Translations under genes and position numbers: made by a program
Source of the DNA: an uncultured Mollicutes bacterium
GTDB lineage: Bacteria > Bacillota_I > Bacilli_A > ML615J-28 > CAG-313
Direction: 5' to 3'
Assembly: GCA_900548675.1 (NCBI GenBank)
Contig: URLJ01000001.1
Span: 116,929-180,928, forward strand
DNA length: 64,000 bases
In this document: positions 13,031 to 18,616 of the stretch, in pieces
How positions within the stretch are numbered: the first letter of the stretch is position 1
How the letters are laid out: each line of letters begins with the position of its first letter
Notes under the pieces: model-generated
What the model saw: the letters and a program-made list of their open reading frames with translations, nothing else
Told to the model about the DNA's origin: nothing
Database searches by the model: none

Positions 13031-13044
13031 CGAACAAATGTTTG
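13031..13044. promoter_or_regulatory. LexA-like palindrome 2
   Basis: CGAACAAATGTTTG, 46 bp upstream of the next -35 box. Confidence 0.45.
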
Positions 13045-13090
13045 TCAAATACTTGACAAAAAATTTTTTTATTTTTTTTATTAAAAATAC

Positions 13091-13120
13091 TTGACTTTGT
13101 GGGGGAAAGTGTGATATAAT
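13091..13120 (+). promoter_or_regulatory. Promoter of small-RNA locus A
   Basis: TTGACT, 18 bp, TATAAT. Confidence 0.75.
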
Positions 13121-13197
13121 TAAAGGGGAAGTATTTTTTTTTTTTTTTTTTTTAGTAGCTTCGCAGCTGCCACAGCAGCAGCTCAGCTCCCAGCTCC

Positions 13198-13217
13198 GAC
13201 ACACCCGGGTGCGTTGT
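13198..13217 (+). repeat. 20-bp motif copy 1
   Basis: GACACACCCGGGTGCGTTGT; core CACCCGGGTG is a perfect palindrome. Confidence 0.8.
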
Positions 13218-13279
13218 TGCCCCCCGTTAGGGGGTAAGGGGCTAGGTGGTTGCCCCTGGGTTGGGTTAACCCAAGATCT

Positions 13280-13299
13280 GATACGCCCGGTTGAGTTGT
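13280..13299 (+). repeat. 20-bp motif copy 2
   Basis: GATACGCCCGGTTGAGTTGT. Confidence 0.85.
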
Positions 13300-13330
13300 A
13301 AGATCTTTTTGATCCGGGAGAGGATCTCAC

Positions 13331-13350
13331 GATACGCCCGGATGAGTTGT
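13331..13350 (+). repeat. 20-bp motif copy 3
   Basis: GATACGCCCGGATGAGTTGT. Confidence 0.85.
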
Positions 13351-13399
13351 CTTTCATTATTATAATATAAAAAAACTTGAAAAACTTTTATAAAAATGC

Positions 13400-13428
13400 T
13401 TGACTTCTTTTTCTTTATTTGGTATAAT
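13400..13428 (+). promoter_or_regulatory. Promoter of the 63-aa gene at 13462
   Basis: TTGACT, 17 bp, TATAAT. Confidence 0.8.
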
Positions 13429-13461
13429 TAAGATGTAATAAAGAAAGGAAAGGTGTTAAAA

Positions 13462-13653
13462 ATGACTGAAACACAAGAATTGATTTTAAATAAGTTAGGG
13501 GAATTATGTAGAATTTATCCACAACAAAGATTAGGACAAATAATCTATAATTATATTTTAAGGTATTGTCCTAATAACGATTGTTTCTTTATAGAAGATA
13601 CTAAACTTTTAGAATTATTAGAAACAATTACAAAAGAAATTGAAGAAAAGTAA
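13462..13653 (+). CDS. 63-aa uncharacterised protein
   Basis: ATG 13462 follows GAAAGGAAAGGTG. The sequence TETQELILNKLGEL, then QIIYNYILRYC and an acidic end, looks all-helical, like a small protein-binding domain. A Cys pair (CPNNDC) sits in the middle. No family recognised; next promoter begins 10 bases after the stop. Confidence 0.65.
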   Translation: MTETQELILNKLGELCRIYPQQRLGQIIYNYILRYCPNNDCFFIEDTKLLELLETITKEIEEK

Positions 13654-13662
13654 AAAAAATAC

Positions 13663-13691
13663 TTGACTTTAATTTCTACCTATGATATAAT
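13663..13691 (+). promoter_or_regulatory. Promoter of the 40-aa gene
   Basis: TTGACT, 17 bp, TATAAT. Confidence 0.8.
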
Positions 13692-13723
13692 TAAGATGTA
13701 ATAAAGAAAGGAAAGTGATAAAA

Positions 13724-13846
13724 ATGGCAATGACACCTGCAAAAAGACATCAAATAAGAGCAAAGCAAGAGGCAATGCAAAAAGCAAGAAAAGAGGAAAG
13801 ACTTGGACTTGCTAAAAAAACAGCAAAGAAAAAGGGAAGAAAATAA
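13724..13846 (+). CDS. 40-aa highly basic protein
   Basis: MAMTPAKRHQIRAKQEAM and a tail LAKKTAKKKGRK, with GAAAGGAAAGTGAT as ribosome site. More than a third of the residues are Lys or Arg, so it probably binds nucleic acid. It is too short for family assignment, but the promoter, ribosome site and composition support a real gene. Confidence 0.65.
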   Translation: MAMTPAKRHQIRAKQEAMQKARKEERLGLAKKTAKKKGRK

Positions 13847-13890
13847 TTTCTTCCCCCCTCAAAAAAAATTAAAAAAAGTTAAAAAAGGTA

Positions 13891-13919
13891 TTGACATTTG
13901 ACCTAATAAATGTTATAAT
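13891..13919 (+). promoter_or_regulatory. Promoter of winged-helix paralogue 3
   Basis: TTGACA, 17 bp, TATAAT, then a GAGAG/CTCTC leader hairpin (13932-13948). Confidence 0.8.
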
Positions 13920-13971
13920 TAATATGTAAATGAGAGATAGCCACTCTCAAAAAGAAAGGAAAGTGATAAAA

Positions 13972-14217
13972 ATGGCAAAAACTAAAGAAACTTTTAATGT
14001 AAGAGGTGTAGAACTAACTGCACACGAAAAAAATGTTTATGAAAAGGTTGTAGAACTTGGAAAAGTTGACTATAATCAAATTGCTACAAGTTGTAATGTA
14101 AGTCCTAAAAGTGCGATAGCAACACTTGCTAGACTTGAAAAAACACACGGACTTCTAAAGAAAAATGAACCTGTAAAGGTTACAACTTACGAAATCGCCG
14201 AAGATATAGAGGACTAG
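13972..14217 (+). CDS. Winged-helix-like DNA-binding protein, paralogue 3 (81 aa)
   Basis: MAKTKETFNVRGVELTAHEK, HTH VDYNQIATSCNVSPKSAI, then ATLARLEKTHGLLKKNEP. Nearly the same as paralogue 2, with an acidic end (EIAEDIED). The start at 13972 follows GGAAAGTGAT; an upstream in-frame ATG at 13930 lies in the leader hairpin and would add 14 residues absent from the relatives. Confidence 0.8.
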   Translation: MAKTKETFNVRGVELTAHEKNVYEKVVELGKVDYNQIATSCNVSPKSAIATLARLEKTHGLLKKNEPVKVTTYEIAEDIED

Positions 14218-14235
14218 AAACCTCTATATTTTTTT
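14206..14235 (+). terminator. Intrinsic terminator, stop codon in loop
   Basis: ATAGAGG/CCTCTAT stem, TAG in loop, T tract. Confidence 0.85.
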
Positions 14236-14246
14236 ATGTTCTAATA

Positions 14247-14260
14247 CGAACAAATGTTCG
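14247..14260. promoter_or_regulatory. LexA-like palindrome 3 (best match)
   Basis: CGAACAAATGTTCG fits CGAAC-N4-GTTCG exactly. Confidence 0.5.
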
Positions 14261-14304
14261 CTTTTGGCCCCCCCAAAAAAAATTAAAAAAATTACAAAAA
14301 ACTA

Positions 14305-14333
14305 TTGACTTTCACTTGCATTTTTGCTATAAT
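14305..14333 (+). promoter_or_regulatory. Promoter of small-RNA locus B
   Basis: TTGACT, 17 bp, TATAAT. Confidence 0.8.
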
Positions 14334-14339
14334 TATGTT

Positions 14340-14425
14340 AGAGGTGGAGGAGAGCCCCTTATAAAAAAGATCTTCCTTTAGATCATCTGATGATACGCCC
14401 GGATCAGTTGTATGGGTTGGGATGC
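14340..14425 (+). ncRNA. Small-RNA locus B
   Basis: No ORF. Layout: G-rich start, A run, hairpin GATCTTCC/TTTAGATC-like GATC pair (14369-14384), CTGATGATACGCCC motif. Promoter to motif is about 60 bases. Confidence 0.6.
14392..14411 (+). repeat. 20-bp motif copy 4
   Basis: GATACGCCCGGATCAGTTGT. Confidence 0.85.
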
Positions 14426-14459
14426 TCCCAAAAAAATTAAAAAAAATATAAAAAAAGTA

Positions 14460-14488
14460 TTGACTTTTGATTTGGTCTATGATATACT
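14460..14488 (+). promoter_or_regulatory. Distal promoter of exonuclease copy 2
   Basis: TTGACT, 17 bp, TATACT. Confidence 0.75.
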
Positions 14489-14547
14489 TAATATGTAATC
14501 AAGGAAAGACACCAAAGAAAAAAAATAAAAAAAATTATAAAAAAGTG

Positions 14548-14576
14548 TTGACACTGATTAGAAAGTATGTTATAAT
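14548..14576 (+). promoter_or_regulatory. Proximal promoter of exonuclease copy 2
   Basis: TTGACA, 17 bp with AAAGTATGT, TATAAT. Confidence 0.8.
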
Positions 14577-14608
14577 AAATATGTAATTAAGAAAGGAAAG
14601 TGAATTAA

Positions 14609-15373
14609 ATGGAAACAAAAGGTTATCCACAAAAACAAAAAAATATCAATGTTAGAAAGGTTAAAAATGTTTTAGGAATTGATACTGAAACTATAATGGA
14701 CTTACAAAATGCAATGCCATTTGATATCGGTTATGTTGTTTACAATAACAAAGAAGATAAAATCGAAAAACAAGGAACTTATCTTGTTAGAAAGTTTGTA
14801 AATAATAAATACATTATTTTATCAAGTTGGAGTGCTAACAAGTACGAAAGATATTATAAACCACTTTTAAACACTAAAACAAAAGATGTTAAAGTTGAAA
14901 GTGTAGAAAAAATAGCAAAAGAATTTGCTAAAATAATTAAAAAATATGATATCAAATATATGTTTGCACACAATGGACAATTTGATTATCAAGCACTTAA
15001 AAGATTATTTGAAGATGTTGGAGTTAAAAACCCTTTTGAAAATCTTGATATAATTGATACAATGATGTTAAGTTATAAAACTATTACAACTACAAAAGAA
15101 TATGAAAACTTTTGTAAAGAAAATAAAAACATCACAAAATTACAAGATAAAAAAGTTGTTAGTCGTTTTATTACTGATAGTAATAGAGTAAGACAAACTG
15201 CCGAAAGTATCTTCGCATTTATAGATAAAAATATTGATTTTGAAGAAAATCACACAGGACTTGAAGATATAAAAATTGAATTAGAAATCTTTAAGTATTG
15301 CAAGGGTAAAAAAGCAATTTTCCCTATCAATACACAACCAACTTGGCGTGATTTTGCAAAATTAGAAAGTTAA
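14609..15373 (+). CDS. DnaQ-like DEDDh 3'-5' exonuclease, copy 2
   Basis: Exo I GIDTET (Asp25, Glu27), Exo II AHNGQFDYQAL (Asp126), Exo III HTGLEDI (His215, Asp220): all five catalytic residues are present. At 254 aa it is a stand-alone exonuclease. The region between Exo II and III contains NLDIIDTMML, as is common in DnaQ folds. Two tandem promoters drive it. Together with the copy at 5249 it suggests the early region was assembled from two related sets. Confidence 0.9.
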   Translation: METKGYPQKQKNINVRKVKNVLGIDTETIMDLQNAMPFDIGYVVYNNKEDKIEKQGTYLVRKFVNNKYIILSSWSANKYERYYKPLLNTKTKDVKVESVEKIAKEFAKIIKKYDIKYMFAHNGQFDYQALKRLFEDVGVKNPFENLDIIDTMMLSYKTITTTKEYENFCKENKNITKLQDKKVVSRFITDSNRVRQTAESIFAFIDKNIDFEENHTGLEDIKIELEIFKYCKGKKAIFPINTQPTWRDFAKLES

Positions 15374-15391
15374 AAAAACTTTCTTTTTTTT
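15364..15391 (+). terminator. Intrinsic terminator, stop codon in loop
   Basis: AGAAAGT/ACTTTCT stem, TAA in loop, eight T. Confidence 0.85.
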
Positions 15392-15402
15392 GTAAAAAAG
15401 TA

Positions 15403-15431
15403 TTGACTTTATACCAAAACAATGCTATAAT
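15403..15431 (+). promoter_or_regulatory. Promoter of small-RNA locus C
   Basis: TTGACT, 17 bp, TATAAT. Confidence 0.8.
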
Positions 15432-15463
15432 TATAATGGGGGTGGATGATGATGATATATATA

Positions 15464-15483
15464 ACAACGCCGCCTGGCGTGTC
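15464..15483 (-). repeat. 20-bp motif copy 5 (inverted)
   Basis: Minus strand GACACGCCAGGCGGCGTTGT, the most diverged copy. Confidence 0.6.
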
Positions 15484-15512
15484 ATAAACGTCCCCCTTGG
15501 GTTAACCCAAAT

Positions 15513-15532
15513 GATACACCTGGATGAGTTGT
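15513..15532 (+). repeat. 20-bp motif copy 6
   Basis: GATACACCTGGATGAGTTGT. Confidence 0.85.
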
Positions 15533-15578
15533 AGACAAAAGCCTAGAATAAAAAAGTTAAAAAAGTTTTAAAAAACTA

Positions 15579-15607
15579 TTGACAATGACCTAATACTATG
15601 CTATAAT
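15579..15607 (+). promoter_or_regulatory. Promoter of the 76-aa membrane protein gene
   Basis: TTGACA, 17 bp, TATAAT; leader hairpin TAAGATA/TATCTTA at 15614-15639. Confidence 0.8.
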
Positions 15608-15671
15608 ATATATGTAAGATAAAGAAAGATATATCTTACAAATGATTATTTAAGAAAGGAAAGTGATACAA

Positions 15672-15902
15672 ATGAATAATCAAAAAACTAAAAAAAGAGT
15701 ATTAAAGAAAGGTGTTGAAAAGGTATTCAGTACAATTGTTGCTATTTGGTTTTTTTGGATAATGACTACAATTGACACAATAGACAACCCATTTAATGAA
15801 ATTAAAAGTTATTTAATCATTACTGGAATATTAACAATACTTGCCTTATTTAGTTTCATAATGCTAATGAAATACTCTAATTTATTTGAAGATGCCGACT
15901 AG
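15672..15902 (+). CDS. 76-aa membrane protein
   Basis: ATG 15672 follows GAAAGGAAAGTGAT. A basic N-terminus (QKTKKRVLKKGVEKV) precedes two hydrophobic segments, about residues 22-36 (TIVAIWFFWIMTTI) and 48-66 (YLIITGILTILALFSFIML). This predicts a two-pass membrane protein with the N-terminus inside. Not recognised; it shares the leader-hairpin style of the winged-helix genes. Confidence 0.75.
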   Translation: MNNQKTKKRVLKKGVEKVFSTIVAIWFFWIMTTIDTIDNPFNEIKSYLIITGILTILALFSFIMLMKYSNLFEDAD

Positions 15903-15916
15903 TGCATCTTTTTTTA
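15889..15916 (+). terminator. Intrinsic terminator, stop codon in loop
   Basis: AAGATGC/GCATCTT stem, TAG in loop, T tract. Confidence 0.85.
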
Positions 15917-15963
15917 TTATTGCATCAGGTATAAAAAAAATAAAAAAAAATTGCAAAAAAGTA

Positions 15964-15992
15964 TTGACTTTTGTTTCACAAAATGATATAAT
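15964..15992 (+). promoter_or_regulatory. Promoter of small-RNA locus D
   Basis: TTGACT, 17 bp, TATAAT. Confidence 0.8.
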
Positions 15993-15997
15993 TATAA

Positions 15998-16075
15998 TGG
16001 GAGAGAATAATAATAATATAAAAAAAGATCTAGGGGTGGATCTGATGACACGCGTGGGTGAGTTGTAAGAAAGTT
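15998..16075 (+). ncRNA. Small-RNA locus D
   Basis: Start ATAATGGGAGAGAATAATAA, A run, GATC-pair hairpin (16027-16043), CTGAT and the motif at 16047. The clearest minimal example of the family, about 75 bases from +1 to the motif end. Confidence 0.6.
16047..16066 (+). repeat. 20-bp motif copy 7
   Basis: GACACGCGTGGGTGAGTTGT. Confidence 0.8.
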
Positions 16076-16105
16076 AAAAAAAATTAAAAAACTTTTAAAA
16101 AAGTA

Positions 16106-16134
16106 TTGACTTTAATCTAATAAAGTGGTATACT
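16106..16134 (+). promoter_or_regulatory. Promoter of the GIY-YIG gene at 16165
   Basis: TTGACT, 17 bp, TATACT. Confidence 0.75.
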
Positions 16135-16164
16135 TAATATGTAATCAAGAAAGGAATGAAAAAA

Positions 16165-16527
16165 ATGAATTATAGAAACTTTAAAATTGAAATGGAAGAA
16201 AAGGACTTAAAGAAAACAAACTTAATCTATAAATGGTTAATAACTATGAAAGATGGAAAAGTTGCTACTTATGTTGGAATATCAACAAGACCACTTGATG
16301 AAAGAACAAAAGAACACATAAGAGATAAAAGAACATATTTTGATAAGTTCTTAACTGAAAATGAAAACAATATCAAAAGTATTAAAATTGAGGTTGTAAA
16401 AGAGTTAAAAAGAAACTTTAAAGATATGAAAACACAACTTGAAAAAAGAGAAACTAAACTTATAATAAAAGATAAGTTAGAAAATGCTTTTAATCTTAAT
16501 AGTAAAATTGATAAAAGATTTGCATAA
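16165..16527 (+). CDS. GIY-YIG-like nuclease domain protein (120 aa)
   Basis: IYKWLITMKDGK followed by YVGIST and RPLDERTKEHI gives the GIY-YIG core: the first strand is IYK instead of GIY, the second YVG is intact, and the Arg follows at the right distance. A Glu in KRETKLI could be the metal ligand. ATG 16165 has better spacing from AAAGGA than 16156. It may be a homing endonuclease or a domesticated nuclease. The divergent first motif makes activity uncertain. Confidence 0.7.
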   Translation: MNYRNFKIEMEEKDLKKTNLIYKWLITMKDGKVATYVGISTRPLDERTKEHIRDKRTYFDKFLTENENNIKSIKIEVVKELKRNFKDMKTQLEKRETKLIIKDKLENAFNLNSKIDKRFA

Positions 16528-16533
16528 AAAGTA

Positions 16534-16562
16534 TTGACTTTTAAAAAGATATTTGATATAAT
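16534..16562 (+). promoter_or_regulatory. Distal promoter of winged-helix paralogue 4
   Basis: TTGACT, 17 bp, TATAAT. Confidence 0.75.
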
Positions 16563-16619
16563 AATATTGTCAATAGGAAATGAACTTAATAAAAAAAATT
16601 AAAAAAGTTAAAAAAACTA

Positions 16620-16648
16620 TTGACAATATCAATTATATTTGATATAAT
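16620..16648 (+). promoter_or_regulatory. Proximal promoter of winged-helix paralogue 4
   Basis: TTGACA, 17 bp, TATAAT; leader hairpin TAAATAAG/CTTATTTA (16654-16679). Confidence 0.8.
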
Positions 16649-16706
16649 AAATATGTAAATAAGAAAAGAACTTATTTACAAGTAGCAAAGAAAGGAAAGT
16701 GATATT

Positions 16707-16952
16707 ATGGCTACAAAAAAAGAATTATTTAATGTAAAGGGTGTTGAAATGACAGCACACGAAAAAATGGTTTTTGATAAGGTTGTTGAACTTGCAAGAC
16801 CAGTAAGTTATAAGGAAATTGCAAAAGAGTGCAACATTAGTGAAAAAAGTGCTTGTGCTACACTTGCAAGATTAAATGCTACAAAGGGAGTTTTGAAGAA
16901 AAACGAACCTATCAAAGTTACAACTTATGAAATAAATGAAGATATCGATTAA
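16707..16952 (+). CDS. Winged-helix-like DNA-binding protein, paralogue 4 (81 aa)
   Basis: MATKKELFNVKGVEMTAHEK, HTH part VSYKEIAKECNISEKSAC, then ATLARLNATKGVLKKNEP and VTTYEI. More diverged than paralogues 2 and 3 but collinear throughout. GAAAGGAAAGTGAT precedes the start. It again has two promoters and a leader hairpin. Confidence 0.8.
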   Translation: MATKKELFNVKGVEMTAHEKMVFDKVVELARPVSYKEIAKECNISEKSACATLARLNATKGVLKKNEPIKVTTYEINEDID

Positions 16953-16968
16953 GATATCTTTTTTTTTA
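16939..16968 (+). terminator. Intrinsic terminator, stop codon in loop
   Basis: AAGATATC/GATATCTT stem, TAA within, nine T. Confidence 0.85.
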
Positions 16969-17004
16969 GTGCAAAAAAAAATTAAAAAAATTTGCAAAAA
17001 AGTA

Positions 17005-17033
17005 TTGACTTTATACTTAAAGAGTGATATAAT
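17005..17033 (+). promoter_or_regulatory. Promoter of small-RNA locus E
   Basis: TTGACT, 17 bp, TATAAT. Confidence 0.8.
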
Positions 17034-17038
17034 TATAA

Positions 17039-17100
17039 TGGGGGAGAATAATAATATATAAAAAAAACGATCTACTTTTGGATCACAAAAAAATGAAAAA
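17039..17100 (+). ncRNA. Small-RNA locus E (family start and GATC hairpin, motif absent)
   Basis: ATAATGGGGGAGAATAATAA, A run and GATCTAC/TTGGATC hairpin as in locus D, but the 20-bp motif is missing. Confidence 0.5.
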
Positions 17101-17115
17101 ACTTTAAAAAAAATA

Positions 17116-17144
17116 TTGACTTTATACCATTTATTTGGTATAAT
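17116..17144 (+). promoter_or_regulatory. Promoter of the 70-aa gene
   Basis: TTGACT, 17 bp, TATAAT. Confidence 0.8.
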
Positions 17145-17177
17145 ATATATGTAAGATAAAGAAAGGAATGATTAAAA

Positions 17178-17390
17178 ATGAAAAAGAAAAGAGTGTTAAA
17201 AAGTTGGGTTAAGGAAACATTATTATTTATTGCTTGTGGTATTGCTTTATTTGGTTGTTTCAAGTTATTACAATTACAAGACCAACACGAATACAATAAA
17301 GCAATTGAAAGATGTGGAAGTGTTGAAAACCTAAACACACACTACACACAACAAGGCGACAAATACTACACTTGCAAGGTTGAAAAATAA
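17178..17390 (+). CDS. 70-aa single-pass membrane protein or lipoprotein
   Basis: Basic start (MKKKRVLKSWVKE), hydrophobic segment about residues 14-30 (LLFIACGIALFGCFKLL) and a polar outside part with two further Cys. LFGC could be read as a lipobox, but the residue after Cys is Phe, which is atypical. Probably exposed outside the membrane; not recognised. Confidence 0.7.
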   Translation: MKKKRVLKSWVKETLLFIACGIALFGCFKLLQLQDQHEYNKAIERCGSVENLNTHYTQQGDKYYTCKVEK

Positions 17391-17396
17391 CCTTGT
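17375..17396 (+). terminator. Hairpin at gene end
   Basis: CAAGGTT/ACCTTG stem spanning the stop; little U tract. Confidence 0.5.
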
Positions 17397-17436
17397 AAGT
17401 GATAGAAAAAAAACTTAAAAAAGTTTTAAAAAAGTG

Positions 17437-17465
17437 TTGACTTTATACCAATAGTATGATATACT
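17437..17465 (+). promoter_or_regulatory. Promoter of the 89-aa gene and HAD copy 2
   Basis: TTGACT, 17 bp, TATACT. Confidence 0.75.
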
Positions 17466-17497
17466 ATATATGTAATCAAGGAAAGGAAAGTGATAAA

Positions 17498-17767
17498 ATG
17501 ATTACTAGAAACCATAAAAACATTATGAAATATGCAAACATAATGACAAACATTAAAGATATTGCAAAAGCAACTAAACAAACTGAAAGTCAAGTTGAAA
17601 GTGCAATAATCACACTTGCAAGAAAAGACTTAATGACAAAGTCAAAAGCAAAAGAACTTTTGAAAGACAAGAAGTCAGTTAAGTTCATAGACTTGCCATT
17701 TGGAAGTAGACTTGCAAAACCACTTCCAGTATCAACTGAAAAAGTAAAGACTATTTATTGCAAATAG
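17498..17767 (+). CDS. Distant winged-helix-like relative (89 aa)
   Basis: ATG 17498 follows GGAAAGTGAT. KDIAKATKQTESQVESAI and ITLARKDLMTKSKAKEL align with the HTH of the four 81-83 aa paralogues (for example QVATACNVSTKSAIATLARL). The N-terminal NHKNIMKYANIMTN and C-terminal VKFIDLPFGSRLAK differ. It is the only member of the group in one transcript with another gene (HAD, 17801). DNA-binding role inferred. Confidence 0.65.
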   Translation: MITRNHKNIMKYANIMTNIKDIAKATKQTESQVESAIITLARKDLMTKSKAKELLKDKKSVKFIDLPFGSRLAKPLPVSTEKVKTIYCK

Positions 17768-17772
17768 TCTTT
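17747..17772 (+). terminator. Attenuating hairpin between the 89-aa and HAD genes
   Basis: AAAGACTATT/AATAGTCTTT stem, no U tract; the HAD gene has no promoter of its own, so some read-through is needed. Confidence 0.5.
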
Positions 17773-17800
17773 ACAAAAAAAATGAAAGGAATTGATTAAA

Positions 17801-18304
17801 ATGAGAAAAGCCGATAACCTACCTATTAAATGGGTGTTAGATATGGACGACACACTAGCACACTTTCACGAACAAAAAAACGCACTTGAAAGATTTGCTA
17901 CTGAAAAAAACTTCTTTAATATTTTGAAACCTAGTAAAATGACAAAGTTTATCAAACAACTTGTTGAACGCAACGAACTTGACGCAAAAGATATTTTTAT
18001 TGTTAGTGCTTCACCTAATGAACAAGCCGACAAAGATAAACTACAATGGATTGAAAGACACTTGCCTGAAATACCAAAAAGTAACATTATGTTTACAAGA
18101 CTTGGAGAAAATAAAGCCGAATTGTTTATCAATAAATACCACTTATCAAAAGATGACTTCAAGTATTTTATGCTAATTGATGACTACACAAAAAACCTTA
18201 TTGAGTGGAAAAACTTTGGTGGAATTGCTAAAAAGTACATCAATGAATACAACAACACAACAAAGAACTATCTTAACTACAACATCAGTACAATAGTATT
18301 ATAA
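17801..18304 (+). CDS. HAD-superfamily phosphatase (5'-nucleotidase-like), copy 2
   Basis: WVLDMDDTLAHF gives motif I (Asp14, Asp16), IFIVSASPN motif II, and FMLIDDYTKNL the acidic motif IV. Copy 1 at 4240 shares RVGENKAE/RLGENKAE and DDYTKNL. ATG 17801 follows AAAGGAATTG. This copy is 167 aa with a slightly longer N-terminus. Nucleotide dephosphorylation in the cytosol is the likely class. Confidence 0.85.
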   Translation: MRKADNLPIKWVLDMDDTLAHFHEQKNALERFATEKNFFNILKPSKMTKFIKQLVERNELDAKDIFIVSASPNEQADKDKLQWIERHLPEIPKSNIMFTRLGENKAELFINKYHLSKDDFKYFMLIDDYTKNLIEWKNFGGIAKKYINEYNNTTKNYLNYNISTIVL

Positions 18305-18315
18305 ATGATAAATCA

Positions 18316-18340
18316 AAAGACTAATAACAAAGTCTTTTTT
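18316..18340 (+). terminator. Intrinsic terminator of HAD copy 2
   Basis: AAAGACT/AGTCTTT stem and T6 just after the stop. Confidence 0.85.
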
Positions 18341-18354
18341 ATTATAATAACTAT

Positions 18355-18430
18355 AACACAAACAACACAAACACAAACACAAAGTCAAACACAAACAACA
18401 CAAAGTCAAAGACAAAGTCAAACCAAAATA
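18355..18430 (+). repeat. Low-complexity ACACAAA / AAAGTCA repeats
   Basis: Tandem-like ACACAAACA and CAAAGTCAA words. An ORF (66 aa, Q/T-rich) spans it but starts inside the terminator and has no ribosome site. Confidence 0.6.
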
Positions 18431-18587
18431 CTTAAAACACTATCTGTACCACCTAGCATAGCACGATACGAACAAAACGGAACAAAAAGACCAATTATAT
18501 TATAAAGATAAAACACGCCTAAAAACGCCCTTAAAATGCGTCTAGTGGTGTATTAAAAAAATAGGGTTGGATCGATAGGAAATAAAA

Positions 18588-18616
18588 AAAGACTTTTAGA
18601 AATTAAAAAGTCTTTT
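18588..18616. terminator. Bidirectional terminator-like hairpin between convergent units
   Basis: AAAGACTTTT/AAAAGTCTTT with A and T flanks on both sides; rightward early genes meet the leftward operon near here. Confidence 0.7.

Larger units (their letters stand above)
13127..13360 (+). ncRNA. Small-RNA locus A with three 20-bp motifs and a T20 run
   Basis: After the promoter comes a run of 20 T (13134-13153), two CAGCTCC words, then motif copies at 13198, 13280 and 13331. The palindrome TTGGGTTAACCCAA (13261-13274) precedes an AAGATCT/AGATCTT hairpin that encloses the second motif and ends in a T tract (13274-13310). GATCC/GGATC flanks the third. No gene with a ribosome site is present in 13019-13461. 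Confidence 0.6.
15438..15545 (+). ncRNA. Small-RNA locus C, with opposed motif copies
   Basis: An inverted copy of the 20-bp motif (15464-15483) and a direct copy (15513-15532) flank TTGGGTTAACCCAA (15498-15511). ACAAC/GTTGT and GTGTC/GATAC of the two copies can pair into one long stem. No ORF. Confidence 0.6.

Noticed and set aside
15886..16068. 60-aa ORF overlapping small-RNA locus D
   Set aside because: It covers a terminator, a promoter and the 20-bp motif locus and lacks a ribosome site.
18305..18505. 66-aa Q/T-rich ORF after HAD copy 2
   Set aside because: It begins inside the HAD terminator, has no ribosome site and reads through a microsatellite-like tract.
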